From Thermus hydrothermalis (GTDB lineage: Bacteria; Deinococcota; Deinococci; Deinococcales; Thermaceae), in assembly GCF_022760925.1 (NCBI RefSeq), contig NZ_JAKTNT010000007.1, forward strand, positions 1 through 64,000: a stretch of 64,000 nucleotides of DNA, read 5' to 3'. Position numbers and translations under genes: made by a program. The notes below the pieces were generated by a model, which searched no databases, was not told the DNA's origin, and saw only the letters and a program-made list of their open reading frames with translations. Below are positions 34,306 to 42,606 of this stretch, in pieces. Positions within the stretch are counted from its first letter, which is position 1. Each line of letters starts with the position of its first letter.

Positions 34306-35054
34306 CCTCGGCGAGCGCCCTGGCCTTTCTGGGGGTGGCCTTCTTGGCCCTGGGGTGGTTTTGGCCTCGAGGGCTTGGCCTTGGAGCCTGGCTCTACCTA
34401 GGGGCCGCCTTGGCGGATGCGTTGTCCAAGGGGGTTTTCTCCGGGCCGGCCCAGCCCGCCCTGGTCCTTGGGGGCCTGCTGGCCCTGCGGGGCGAGGCCC
34501 TCGCCCTCCGCCCTAGGCTTTCCCCCTTGCGCCGCTACCTCCTCGCCCTCTCCTTGGTCCTGGGCCTTTTCGCCCTCAAGGCCCTGCCCCATCCCAGAGG
34601 GGAGCTTCCCCTTTTCCTCACCCTCCTCCACGCCGGGGCTTTTTTGGTGGCCTACTTGGCCTTGGCCGTGGGGGTGGGGGCGGGGGTTATGTGTGCGCTT
34701 CAGGACCTGCGCCTGCGGGCCCACCCGGAGAAGGCCTTGGGGGCTCCACCCCTTTGGAGCCTAAGGCGGCTTGAGCGGGGGTATTTGCGGGTGGGTTACT
34801 GGGCGGCCACCTTGGGCCTGGGAAGCGGCATGGCCTGGGCCTTTAGCTACTTCGGAAGCCCTTTGAGCTTGGACCCCAAGGAGCTTTCCGCATTTTGGGG
34901 GTGGTTCCTATTTACCATTTACTTTCTTCTGGAAGACCGGCTTCGGGGCCGGATTCGGGCCGCGCTTCTCCTCCTCGCCTACGCCCTCTTCCTCTTCGCC
35001 TTCCTGGGGGCGCCCTTCCTGGGGTCCCGGCACCCCTCGAGGCTTCCCCTTTAA
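34302..35054 (+). CDS. HemX/CcsA-like membrane protein
   Basis: A 250-residue protein with about eight TM helices resembling HemX and the CcsA/ResC cytochrome-c-assembly fold. LHAGAFLVAYLALAVGVGAG and the AFWGWFLFTIYF region, where the family often has a WWD-like motif, support this. HemX next to hemA modulates glutamyl-tRNA reductase levels in Bacillus; the same role here is inferred from gene order. Confidence 0.75.
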   Translation: MTSASALAFLGVAFLALGWFWPRGLGLGAWLYLGAALADALSKGVFSGPAQPALVLGGLLALRGEALALRPRLSPLRRYLLALSLVLGLFALKALPHPRGELPLFLTLLHAGAFLVAYLALAVGVGAGVMCALQDLRLRAHPEKALGAPPLWSLRRLERGYLRVGYWAATLGLGSGMAWAFSYFGSPLSLDPKELSAFWGWFLFTIYFLLEDRLRGRIRAALLLLAYALFLFAFLGAPFLGSRHPSRLPL

Positions 35055-35070
35055 ATATAGAAACCAACAC

Positions 35071-35098
35071 TTGACAATCTATAAATCAATGGTTTACT
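35071..35098 (+). promoter_or_regulatory. Strong promoter of the small-protein operon
   Basis: A perfect -35 TTGACA (35071-35076) and TTTACT (35093-35098) are spaced 16 bp apart, inside an AT-rich island (about 35051-35106) that stands out from the GC-rich surroundings. AAACCA (35061-35066) and TGGTTT (35090-35095) form an inverted repeat around the core promoter, a possible operator. An AGGAGGT ribosome site follows at 35108-35114. Confidence 0.7.
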
Positions 35099-35118
35099 CT
35101 TTTAAACAGGAGGTGGCC

Positions 35119-35307
35119 ATGGGGCTTGGGCACTGGGACCGGGAGGCCCTCCTGGAGCGGTACCGGGAGCGCCTTTGGGAGGCGGAGCGGGAGAGGCGTC
35201 TCCTTCCCCTGCGCCGCCCCTGGCGGGTACGGCTTGCCCAGGCCCTGTGGCGCCTGGCCCAGGCCTTGGCGCCCGAGGAGCGGTGGGAGGTGGCCCGTGG
35301 AGGCTAA
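35119..35307 (+). CDS. Small charged protein (62 residues), first gene of unknown operon
   Basis: A 62-residue protein. An Arg/Glu-rich helix (residues 6-26) is followed by PWRVRLAQALWRLAQALA, an amphipathic helix with three Trp/Arg faces suited to membrane-surface binding. No family is recognised. It has a strong SD four bases before ATG and lies behind the strongest-looking promoter in the window. It overlaps the next ORF by 11 nt. Confidence 0.65.
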   Translation: MGLGHWDREALLERYRERLWEAERERRLLPLRRPWRVRLAQALWRLAQALAPEERWEVARGG

Positions 35308-35614
35308 GGGACCCCTTCTGGAGACGCTACGGGCAGGCGCCGCTACCCCGGAGGAGGCCTTGGGGGGATGGGGCGTGGAGCTCCCGGTGGGCAACCTGGA
35401 GGCAAGCCTTCCCGTGCGGGGGGGTGCACGCCGGCTTTGGGTGGGGCTAGGCCACGCTAAGCTCCCTTTCCTCCCTGGCTCCAGGAAGGCGGTGGTGGCC
35501 CAAGCCCAAGGGGGCCACGTGGCCTGGGGAGGGAATGGGCTTGGGGACGGCTGGGCCCGCCTGGAGGCCTGGGTGCGGCTTGGCAATCGGGAGCTTTGCC
35601 CGAAGGAGGCGTGA
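35297..35614 (+). CDS. Unknown protein (105 residues) with an SHOCT-like start
   Basis: Starting at GTG 35297, inside the previous gene, this frame encodes 105 residues. Residues 6-21 (LLETLRAGAATPEEAL) echo the SHOCT-like helical hairpin of the next gene. The rest is Gly/Trp-rich beta sequence. The frame is open further upstream but only antisense-like sequence lies there. The stop overlaps the following ATG by one base, so translation is coupled. Confidence 0.6.
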   Translation: MEAKGPLLETLRAGAATPEEALGGWGVELPVGNLEASLPVRGGARRLWVGLGHAKLPFLPGSRKAVVAQAQGGHVAWGGNGLGDGWARLEAWVRLGNRELCPKEA

Positions 35615-35982
35615 TGGAAGAGAAGCGGAAGGTCCTGGAGATGGTGAAGGCGGGGGAGATCGGAGTGGAGGAGGCCCTGGCCCTTCTAGAAGCCCTGGGG
35701 GGTGGGCCCAAGGCCTCCTCCCCGGCCCGGCTTTTGCGGGTGCGGGTGGACGGCCACGACGAGGGGAAGCCGGTGAAGGTGCACGTTAACCTCCCCCTAG
35801 CCTTGGCGGAGCTCTTGGAGAAGCTCCTCCCCGAGGAGGCCCAGCTCACCCTGGGGCGCCAGGGGGTAAACCTGAAGGAACTCCTGGCGGCCTTGGGCCA
35901 AGGGGTGCCGGAGGGGAAGCTGGTGGAGATAGAGGCGGAGGAGGAAGGCAAGCCCGTGCGCATCCTGGTGGAGGTGGTTTGA
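35614..35982 (+). CDS. SHOCT-like domain protein (122 residues)
   Basis: A 122-residue protein. The N-terminal ~25 residues (KVLEMVKAGEIGVEEALALL) match the SHOCT-like helical hairpin found at the head of YvlB/LiaX-type envelope-stress proteins. The remainder alternates strands and a Leu-rich helix with no adhesin-like beta helix. A GAAGGAGG ribosome site precedes ATG 35614. Its role is unknown; a protein-protein adaptor is the natural inference. Confidence 0.7.
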   Translation: MEEKRKVLEMVKAGEIGVEEALALLEALGGGPKASSPARLLRVRVDGHDEGKPVKVHVNLPLALAELLEKLLPEEAQLTLGRQGVNLKELLAALGQGVPEGKLVEIEAEEEGKPVRILVEVV

Positions 35983-36245
35983 AGGCGTCCTTTGCCCTTC
36001 GTCCTCGCTTTCTCTACCTGTGGGTGTGGGTGGGAAAGGTTCCATTGGGGCTCCTCCTTCCCCTTTGCCTCCTGGAAGGGCTCTTCTTGGGGCTCCTTTG
36101 GGTGGAGAAGAGGCGGGCCCTCCGGGGCCAGCCCCCTCGGGTTTCCCTTCCCCCTAGGGCGGTCTTTGCCTTGCGGGCGCTTCCGCCCGTGGTCTTCTTG
36201 GAGGTGGAGGCGGAGGGGGTGAAGGTAAAGGTGGGACTATGGTGA
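35979..36245 (+). CDS. Small membrane protein (88 residues)
   Basis: An 88-residue protein with a basic start (MKASFALRPRF when TTG is read as Met), one long TM region over residues 12-42, then a cytoplasmic RRALRGQPPRV loop and a beta-rich end. Unrecognised. The TTG start overlaps the preceding stop by 4 nt and the end overlaps the DUF2089 gene by 7 nt, so all five cistrons are tightly coupled. Confidence 0.55.
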   Translation: MKASFALRPRFLYLWVWVGKVPLGLLLPLCLLEGLFLGLLWVEKRRALRGQPPRVSLPPRAVFALRALPPVVFLEVEAEGVKVKVGLW

Positions 36246-36622
36246 TGCGACCGCTTCCCGTGCGTTGCCCGGTTTGCGAAAGCCCGTTGGCGGCGAAGGT
36301 CCTTTTCTGCCCCGCCTGCGCCACGGAGGTCTCCGGGCGCTTCGCCCTAAACGAGTTCGCCCTCCTTTCCAAGGAACACCTGGACTTCCTGCGGCTTTTC
36401 GTGAAGGCCCGGGGGAACCTCAAGGAAGTGGAGCGCCTCCTCGGGGTTTCCTACCCCACGGTGCGGGCCCGGTTGGACGCTTTGCTTCGGGCTTTGGGCT
36501 ACGAGGACGAGGCGGAGCCGGAGGGGGCGGAGGCGGCGCGCCTGGAGGTCCTGGAGGCCTTGCGCAAGGGGGAGATCAGCGTGGAGGAGGCGGTGGCGCG
36601 CTTGCGGGGAGGGAAAAGCTGA
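36239..36622 (+). CDS. DUF2089-family zinc-ribbon / HTH protein
   Basis: A 127-residue protein. A zinc ribbon (CPVC at 10-13 and CPAC at 24-27) is followed by a helix-turn-helix (KEVERLLGVSYPTVRARLDALL) and, at the C-terminus, an SHOCT-like hairpin ([19 protein letters not shown]) matching the one two genes upstream. DUF2089 proteins look like DNA-binding regulators, so this is the likely regulator of its own operon. An internal ATG at 36245 is an alternative start. The last 47 bases overlap the kinase gene on the other strand. Confidence 0.78.
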   Translation: MVMRPLPVRCPVCESPLAAKVLFCPACATEVSGRFALNEFALLSKEHLDFLRLFVKARGNLKEVERLLGVSYPTVRARLDALLRALGYEDEAEPEGAEAARLEVLEALRKGEISVEEAVARLRGGKS

Positions 36623-37982
36623 AGGCCGTTCCTTTGCCCACCTCGCTTTCCACCCAGATCTCTCCCCCGTGGGCCTCGAGGATGGCCTTCACGATGGAAA
36701 GCCCAAGCCCCGAGCCCCCCCGTTCCCGGTCCCGGGCCTTGTCCACCCGGTAGAAGCGCTCAAAGAGGTGGGGGAGGTGCTCCTCGGGGATGCCTTCCCC
36801 GTCGTCCTCCACCCGCACCACCACCTTGTCCTCGAGGTCAAAGGCCCTTAGCCACACGTGCCGGGCCCCGGCCTTGAGGCTATTGGACACCAGGTTGGCC
36901 AGGACCTGGTGGAGCCTATCCGGGTCCCCCCGCACGTACACCTCCGGGGGGGCCTCCACCAGGATCTCCCCCTCAAAGCTCCGCTTGAACTCCTCCCGCA
37001 CCTCCTCCAGGAGGTCTAGGACGCGCACGGGGACGGGCTCTATGCGCCAGCTTCCGCTTTGGGAAAGCTCCAGGAGGTCGGAAACCAGCTTTCCCATGCG
37101 CTCGGCCTCCCGCTTCACGGTCTCCAGGCTTTCCCGCTGGACCTCGTTGAGGGGGGTGCGGCGGAGGAGGTAGCCCACGTGGCCCAGGATGGCGGTGATG
37201 GGGGTCCTAAGCTCGTGGGAGGCGTCTTGGAGGAAGCGGGTCTGGGCCAAAAAGGCCTTCTGCATGCGGGAAAGCATCCCGTTTAGGGCCTTGACCAAGG
37301 CCGCCACCTCGTCCTCCCCTTCGGGCTCGGGCAGGGGCTCGGGGCGCTCGGGCATGGCCTCCGCCTTTTTGGCCACCCACTCCAGGGGGGAAAGGGCCCG
37401 GGCCACCAGGCTTCGCGCCAGCAGGACGCTAAGGAGGAGCACCAAAAGGGCGGTGCCGGCGTAGATGCGGGTGAACTGGGTGAGGGTGGCCTCTATCTCC
37501 TCCGTGGGCCGCCCCACCAGGAGGAGGCCCTTCCACACCGTGCCGGCCACGTTCACCTCCACCCGGCGGGCGTAGACGAGAAGGGGAAGGGGCCTCCCTT
37601 CCCGGGGTAGCTCCACCCGGGCCCAGACCTCGCCCCGGGCCAGGAGGAGGCGGTAGTCCTCCTCCTTCAGGAGGAGGCGCCCGCTTCCCAAGGCGGGGCT
37701 TTTCTGGAGGCTAATCCCCCCTTCCCGGGCCAGGAGGGCGGGGTCTTCCTCGGGTAGGAGCTGGAGTTCAGCGTAAAGGCCAGCGGGAAGGCCCGCCTCC
37801 AGGAGGGGCTGCCCCCCCAGGTTGAGGAGGCGCACCACCTGGTTGCTGGCCTCCAAAAGCTCCGCCCGGAGGCTACGGTAGAGGAAGCTCCGCAAGACCC
37901 CTTCCAGGGCTAGCCCCAGGACCAGAAGGGTGACGAAGAGGAGGCCCGCCGTGAGGAGGGTGATGCGGGTGCGCAGGGTCAT
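36576..37982 (-). CDS. Two-component sensor histidine kinase
   Basis: A 468-residue membrane kinase. TM1 is at residues 8-28, followed by an extracytoplasmic domain of about 145 residues, TM2 near 176-196, HAMP, and then HisKA with the phospho-acceptor His in [18 protein letters not shown]. The ATPase domain has N, G1 ([22 protein letters not shown]) and G2 ([13 protein letters not shown]) boxes. Autophosphorylation should feed the response regulator encoded 9 nt upstream. The sensed signal is unknown. Its 3' end overlaps the convergent DUF2089 gene. Confidence 0.93.
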   Translation of the reverse strand: MTLRTRITLLTAGLLFVTLLVLGLALEGVLRSFLYRSLRAELLEASNQVVRLLNLGGQPLLEAGLPAGLYAELQLLPEEDPALLAREGGISLQKSPALGSGRLLLKEEDYRLLLARGEVWARVELPREGRPLPLLVYARRVEVNVAGTVWKGLLLVGRPTEEIEATLTQFTRIYAGTALLVLLLSVLLARSLVARALSPLEWVAKKAEAMPERPEPLPEPEGEDEVAALVKALNGMLSRMQKAFLAQTRFLQDASHELRTPITAILGHVGYLLRRTPLNEVQRESLETVKREAERMGKLVSDLLELSQSGSWRIEPVPVRVLDLLEEVREEFKRSFEGEILVEAPPEVYVRGDPDRLHQVLANLVSNSLKAGARHVWLRAFDLEDKVVVRVEDDGEGIPEEHLPHLFERFYRVDKARDRERGGSGLGLSIVKAILEAHGGEIWVESEVGKGTAFSFSLPASAPPPPPR

Positions 37983-37991
37983 GGAGGAGGG

Positions 37992-38666
37992 CTAGTCCTC
38001 CCTCAGGACGTACCCCACGCCCCGCACCGTGTGGATGAGGCGGCGCTCCCCCCCGGCCTCCAGCTTCTTGCGCAGGTAGCCGATGTACACGTCCACCACG
38101 TTGCTTCCCCCTTGGTAGCCTGGCCAGACCTTTTCCTCAATCTCGTAGCGGCTAAAGACCTTGCCCGGGTTCTTGGCGAGGAGCTCTAAAAGCTCAAACT
38201 CCTTGTTGGAAAGCTCTATGCGCCGTCCTGCCCGGAAGACCTCCCGCCCCTCCACGTTGATGATGAGGTCCGCCACCCGGATCTCCCCGGTGATGGCCGG
38301 GCTTACCCGGCGCAGGTGGGCCCGCACCCGGGCGAGGAGCTCCTCAATGGAGAAAGGCTTCACCAGGTAGTCGTCCGCCCCGGCGTCCAGGCCCTCCACC
38401 TTGTCCTCCACCCGGTCCTTGGCGGTGAGGATGAGGATGGGCACGTTGGAGGTCTTGCGGATGCGCTTGGCCACCTCAATCCCGTCCATCACGGGAAGCA
38501 TCAGGTCCAGGATCACCAGGTTGGGGTTCACCTCGCGGAAGCGGGAAAGGCCGGTGATGCCGTCGTGGGCCACCTCTGTGCGGTAGCCCTCCGCCTGGAG
38601 CTCTAGCTCTATGAAGCGGGCGATGTCCTTCTCGTCCTCCACGATGAGGATCAAAGGGGGTTCCAT
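37992..38666 (-). CDS. OmpR-family response regulator
   Basis: A 224-residue regulator. The receiver domain (residues 5-118) has EDEKD, phospho-acceptor Asp in [13 protein letters not shown], conserved Thr/Ser and Lys in KPFSIEEL. The winged-helix DNA-binding domain (128-224) ends [14 protein letters not shown] 38666 is preferred because TATCCT (38679-38674) ends 7 nt before it; the GTG at 38684 would overlap a palindrome. Confidence 0.94.
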   Translation of the reverse strand: MEPPLILIVEDEKDIARFIELELQAEGYRTEVAHDGITGLSRFREVNPNLVILDLMLPVMDGIEVAKRIRKTSNVPILILTAKDRVEDKVEGLDAGADDYLVKPFSIEELLARVRAHLRRVSPAITGEIRVADLIINVEGREVFRAGRRIELSNKEFELLELLAKNPGKVFSRYEIEEKVWPGYQGGSNVVDVYIGYLRKKLEAGGERRLIHTVRGVGYVLRED

Positions 38667-38683
38667 ACCCCCCAGGATACTCA

Positions 38684-38699
38684 CTTTCTCATGAGAAAG
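38684..38699. promoter_or_regulatory. Perfect 16-bp palindrome between hlyIII and the response regulator
   Basis: CTTTCTCATGAGAAAG sits between the hemolysin III stop and the response-regulator -10. Its position just upstream of the -10 suits an operator, perhaps for autoregulation. It is short of GC and lacks a T run, so a terminator is less likely. Confidence 0.5.
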
Positions 38700-39314
38700 C
38701 TAGGTGTAGAGGCTGAGGACCGCCAGGTACATGAAGAGGCTTCCCAAAAGCACGAGGAGGTGCCAAAGCCCGTGGAAGCCCATCGCGTGTGGCCAGGGGT
38801 TGGGGCGCTTAAGCCCGTAGACCAAGGCCCCCAGGGTGTAGAAAGCCCCCGCCAGGGCCATGAGGGCGAAGGTGGAAAGGGGTAGGGCCAAACGGGGAAG
38901 GAAAAAGACGGAAAGCCACCCCAGGCCCAGGTAGGCCAGGGTATAAAGCCAACGGGGGGCCCTGAGGAAGAAGAGGCGGAAGGCCACGCCCAAAAGGGCA
39001 AGCCCCCAGACCAGGCCCAGGGCCCATCCGGCGCCCTCCCGCAGGCCTTCCAGGAGGAAAGGGGTGTAGCTCCCGGCGATGAAGAGGAAGATGGCGGCGT
39101 GGTCCAGCCGCCTTAGCCAGGCGAGGGCCCTTTCCCCCGTCTTTAGGGCATGGTAGAGGGCGCTGGCCCCGAACATCAGGGCCATGGTGAGGCCGAAGAG
39201 GAGGACGCCGCCCCAGGCTTCTTTGGGGGCCAAAAGGAGGAGAAAAAGGCTACCCAGAAGGGCTAAGGGCACTCCTACGGCGTGGCTTAGGGCGTTGAAG
39301 GGCTCGCGGACCAT
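38700..39314 (-). CDS. Hemolysin III / PAQR-family membrane protein
   Basis: A 204-residue protein with seven TM helices. The conserved zinc-site residues of the PAQR superfamily are visible: Ser/His in SALYHAL, Asp/His in RRLDHAAIFLFIAGSYTPF, and two His in GFHGLWHLLV. Relatives act as membrane hydrolases or are called hemolysin III; activity here is unknown. ATG 39314 is used; the TTG two codons earlier is possible. It lies 8 nt after ppsA. Confidence 0.88.
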   Translation of the reverse strand: MVREPFNALSHAVGVPLALLGSLFLLLLAPKEAWGGVLLFGLTMALMFGASALYHALKTGERALAWLRRLDHAAIFLFIAGSYTPFLLEGLREGAGWALGLVWGLALLGVAFRLFFLRAPRWLYTLAYLGLGWLSVFFLPRLALPLSTFALMALAGAFYTLGALVYGLKRPNPWPHAMGFHGLWHLLVLLGSLFMYLAVLSLYT

Positions 39315-39322
39315 GCCCAAGC

Positions 39323-41716
39323 TTACCCCAAGCCCAGGCTCCTTTCCACCTCGGCTACCTTCCGCACCGTGCGCAAAAGGGCGTCGGGGTTGAGGCTAAG
39401 GGCGTCAATCCCCCGTTCCACCAGGAAGGCGGCGAACTCGGGGTAGTCGGAAGGGGCCTGGCCGCAGATGCTTACCGTCTTGCCCCGGGCGTGGGCTTTT
39501 TCTATGAGGAGGGCGCAGAGGGCCTTCACCGTTTCCCGCCGCTCGTCAAAGAGGTGGGCCACCCGCTCGGAGTCCCGGTCCAGGCCCAGGGCCAGTTGCG
39601 TGAGGTCGTTGCTGCCGATGGAGAAGCCATCAAAGAGCTCGGCGAAGGCCTCGGCCTCGAGGACGTTGGAGGGGATCTCCGCCATGACGTAGACCCTAAG
39701 CCCCTCCTCCCCCCGCCTTAAGCCCCCTTCCGCCATGGCCTCCAACACCTTGGCCCCCTCTTCCGGGGTGCGGCAGAAGGGCACCATGACGTGGAGGTTT
39801 TTCAGGCCCATCTCCTCCCGTACCCGCTTCACGGCGGCCACCTCTAAAAGGAAGCCCTCCTTGTAATCCGGGTGGTAGTAGCGGCTCGCCCCGCGCCAGC
39901 CCAGCATGGGGTTCTCCTCCTTGGGCTCAAAGAGGTGCCCCCCCACCAGGCGGGCGTACTCGTTGGTCTTGAAGTCGGAAAAGCGCAGGACCACGGGCCT
40001 CGGGTGGAAGGCGGCGGCGATGAGGCCGATGCCCTGGGCTAGGCGGTCCACGAAGTAGGCCCGCTTGTCGCCATAGGCCTCGGTGAGGGCTTCCACCTCC
40101 CGCTGGATGTTGGGGGGCAGGGTGTGGAAGCGGGTGAGGGCCAGGGGGTGGATGCGCACGTGGCTGGCGAAGATGAACTCCATCCGGGCAAGCCCCACGC
40201 CGTCCGTGGGAAGGAGGCTCGCTTTCAGGGCCTCCTCCGGCGTGCCCACGTTGACCAGGATCTGGGTGCGGGTGCGGGGCAGGCTTTCTGGGTGGGTCTC
40301 CTCCACCGCAAAGGGCAAGGCCCCCCGGTAGACCCGGCCCACCTCCCCCTCGGCGCAGGAGACGGTGACCTCCTCCCCCTCGGGGATGGCCCGCGTGGCC
40401 CCCACCGCCCCCACCACCGCCGGCACCCCCAGTTCCCGGGCCACGATGGCGGCGTGGGAGGTGCGCCCGCCCCGTTCCGTGACGATGGCCGCCGCCTTCT
40501 TCATGATGGGCTCCCAGTCGGGGTTGGTGGTTTCCGTGACCAGAACCTCGCCCTCCTGGAAGCGGTCCATCTCCTTAGGGTCTTTGAGGATGCGGGCCCG
40601 CCCTGCGGCGATGGCCTCCCCCACCGCCAGGCCCTCCACCAGCACCTCTCCCCGGGCCAAAAGCCTATAGACCTTAAGCACGGGGCTTTTTTGCGAGTGC
40701 ACGGTTTCGGGCCGGGCCTGGAGGATGAAAAGCTCCCCCGTGGGCCCGTCCTTGGCCCACTCAATGTCCATGGGGGTGGGGGCGCCCCGCTTCCTGGAGT
40801 AGTGGTCCTCAATCTTCAAGGACCAGTCGGCAAGCACCAGGGCCTCCTCGTCCCTTAGGGCGAACTGCTGGCGCAGGTAAGGGGGGGTGGGGCGGTTTTT
40901 CAGCCGGCCTTCCTTGGGGTCAAAGACCAGGGTGAGCTCCTTGGCCCCCAGGCGCTTGTACACGAGGGCCTTGTACCCCGCCTTTAGGGCCTCCTTGTGC
41001 ACGTAGTACCCGTCCGGCACCACCCGCCCCTGGACGAGGTTCTCCCCAAGGCCATAGATGGCGGTGAGGTAGACGAAGCCCCGGTGGCCCGTGTCCGGGT
41101 CCAGGGTGAAGATGACCCCGCTGGCGGCGCTATCCGCCCGCACCATGCGCTGCACCCCCACGGAAAGGGCCACCTTCAGGTGGTCAAAGCCCATGTGGGC
41201 CCGGTAGCTGATGGCCCGGGCGGTGAAGAGGCTGGCCATGGCCCGCTTCACGTGGAGGAGGAGCTCCTCTTCCCCTTGGACGTAAAGGTAGCTTTCCTGC
41301 TGTCCGGCGAAGCTCGCCGTGGGCAGGTCCTCGGCCGTGGCGCTGGAGCGCACGGCCACAGGGATCTCCTCCTCCCCCGCCTCCTCAGAAAGCCGGCGGT
41401 AGGCGGAGAGGATCTCCTCCTTCAGGTCCTTGGGGTACTCCCCTTTAAGGATCAGGTTCCGCAGGCGGCGGCTTGCCCCTTGGAGGGCCCTGGGGTCTTC
41501 CACATCCAGGCCCATTAGCTCCTGGGCGATGGCCTCCTTTAGGCCGTTATGCTCCAGAAAGTACCAGTAGGCCTCGCTGGTGGTGGCGAAGCCCCCGGGC
41601 ACCCTGACGCCCAAGGGGGCAAGTTCCCGGATCATCTCCCCCAAGGAGGCGTTCTTGCCGCCCACCAAGGGGACGTCCTCCAGGCCCACCTCGTGGAAAA
41701 ACCGCACCCACCTCAT
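39323..41716 (-). CDS. ppsA: Phosphoenolpyruvate synthase (EC 2.7.9.2)
   Basis: A 797-residue enzyme making PEP from pyruvate, ATP and water for gluconeogenesis. The N-terminal ATP-grasp domain (VGGKNASLGEM, PVAVRSSATAEDLPTASFAGQ) is followed by the swivelling phospho-His domain with TERGGRTSHAAIVARELG, and a C-terminal TIM barrel with GSNDLTQLALGLDRDS and catalytic CGQAPSDYP. Full length. It overlaps moxR by 4 nt and is followed by hemolysin III. Confidence 0.95.
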   Translation of the reverse strand: MRWVRFFHEVGLEDVPLVGGKNASLGEMIRELAPLGVRVPGGFATTSEAYWYFLEHNGLKEAIAQELMGLDVEDPRALQGASRRLRNLILKGEYPKDLKEEILSAYRRLSEEAGEEEIPVAVRSSATAEDLPTASFAGQQESYLYVQGEEELLLHVKRAMASLFTARAISYRAHMGFDHLKVALSVGVQRMVRADSAASGVIFTLDPDTGHRGFVYLTAIYGLGENLVQGRVVPDGYYVHKEALKAGYKALVYKRLGAKELTLVFDPKEGRLKNRPTPPYLRQQFALRDEEALVLADWSLKIEDHYSRKRGAPTPMDIEWAKDGPTGELFILQARPETVHSQKSPVLKVYRLLARGEVLVEGLAVGEAIAAGRARILKDPKEMDRFQEGEVLVTETTNPDWEPIMKKAAAIVTERGGRTSHAAIVARELGVPAVVGAVGATRAIPEGEEVTVSCAEGEVGRVYRGALPFAVEETHPESLPRTRTQILVNVGTPEEALKASLLPTDGVGLARMEFIFASHVRIHPLALTRFHTLPPNIQREVEALTEAYGDKRAYFVDRLAQGIGLIAAAFHPRPVVLRFSDFKTNEYARLVGGHLFEPKEENPMLGWRGASRYYHPDYKEGFLLEVAAVKRVREEMGLKNLHVMVPFCRTPEEGAKVLEAMAEGGLRRGEEGLRVYVMAEIPSNVLEAEAFAELFDGFSIGSNDLTQLALGLDRDSERVAHLFDERRETVKALCALLIEKAHARGKTVSICGQAPSDYPEFAAFLVERGIDALSLNPDALLRTVRKVAEVERSLGLG

Positions 41717-42606
41717 GGCACCCCTCCTTTCCTCAACACCTCTTTCAGCACCCCTTCGGCGCTTTCCCCCTCGTAAAGGGCCTCCTCCGTGAGGAAAAGG
41801 CGATGGGGAAGGGCGAGGAAGGCGGCGTCTTTGAGCTCTTTCCAGTCCACCAGGGGCTTGCCCCTCAGGTAGGCCAGGGCCTTGGCCAGGGCGAGCCAGG
41901 CCTTGGCCCCCCGGGGGGAAAGCCCCATGCGGAGCCGCCTGTCCTCCTGGGTGAGGAAGGCCACGTGGGTGATGGTGGAAAGGGCCTCCTTGGCCACCCG
42001 CACCTCCTGGGCCTCCCGTTGCGCCTGGAGGAAGTCCACGCCCTGGGGCTCGGGGAGCTTGGGCTCTTCCGTGAGGATCCTAAGCCACACCTCCCGCCTT
42101 GGGGGGCGGAAGGGGATTTTGGCGGTGAAGCGGTCCAGCTGGGCCTCGGGGAGGGGGTAGGTGCCCTCCAGCTCCAGGGGGTTTTGCGTGGCGATGACGA
42201 AGAAGGGCTCGGGCAAGGGGTAGCGCACCCCGCCTGCGGTGATGTGGCGCTCCTGCATGGCCTCGAGGAGGGCCGACTGCACCTTGGGCGGGGCCCGGTT
42301 GATCTCGTCCGCCAGCACCACCTGGGCGAAGATAGGGCCCTTGACGAAGGCAAACTTCCCCTCCCGGAAAACCTCGCTCCCCGTGAGGTCCTGGGGGAGG
42401 AGGTCGGGGGTGAACTGGATGCGCTTGTAGGACAGGCCGCTTCCCCGAGCAAAGCTTTCCGCCAAAAGGGTCTTGCCCAGGCCCGGGACCCCTTCCAGAA
42501 GGGCGTGCCCGCGGGCGAGGAGGGTGGCCAGGAGGGCCTCAACGGCCTCTTCCTGGCCGAAGAGGGTCTCGTTCAGGGCTTCCTGGAGGCGCTTTAGGGC
42601 CTCCAC
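41713..42606 (-). CDS. MoxR-family AAA+ ATPase
   Basis: A 297-residue ATPase. Walker A is EGVPGLGKT near 38-46, Walker B VLADEINRAPPKVQSALLEAM near 96-116, sensor 1 VIATQNPLELEGTYPLPEAQ, with a C-terminal lid. MoxR proteins act as chaperones that insert cofactors or assemble VWA-domain partners, usually encoded beside them. No VWA gene is present here. It starts one base before the EF-G-2 stop ends, in the same operon. Confidence 0.9.
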   Translation of the reverse strand: MEALKRLQEALNETLFGQEEAVEALLATLLARGHALLEGVPGLGKTLLAESFARGSGLSYKRIQFTPDLLPQDLTGSEVFREGKFAFVKGPIFAQVVLADEINRAPPKVQSALLEAMQERHITAGGVRYPLPEPFFVIATQNPLELEGTYPLPEAQLDRFTAKIPFRPPRREVWLRILTEEPKLPEPQGVDFLQAQREAQEVRVAKEALSTITHVAFLTQEDRRLRMGLSPRGAKAWLALAKALAYLRGKPLVDWKELKDAAFLALPHRLFLTEEALYEGESAEGVLKEVLRKGGVP

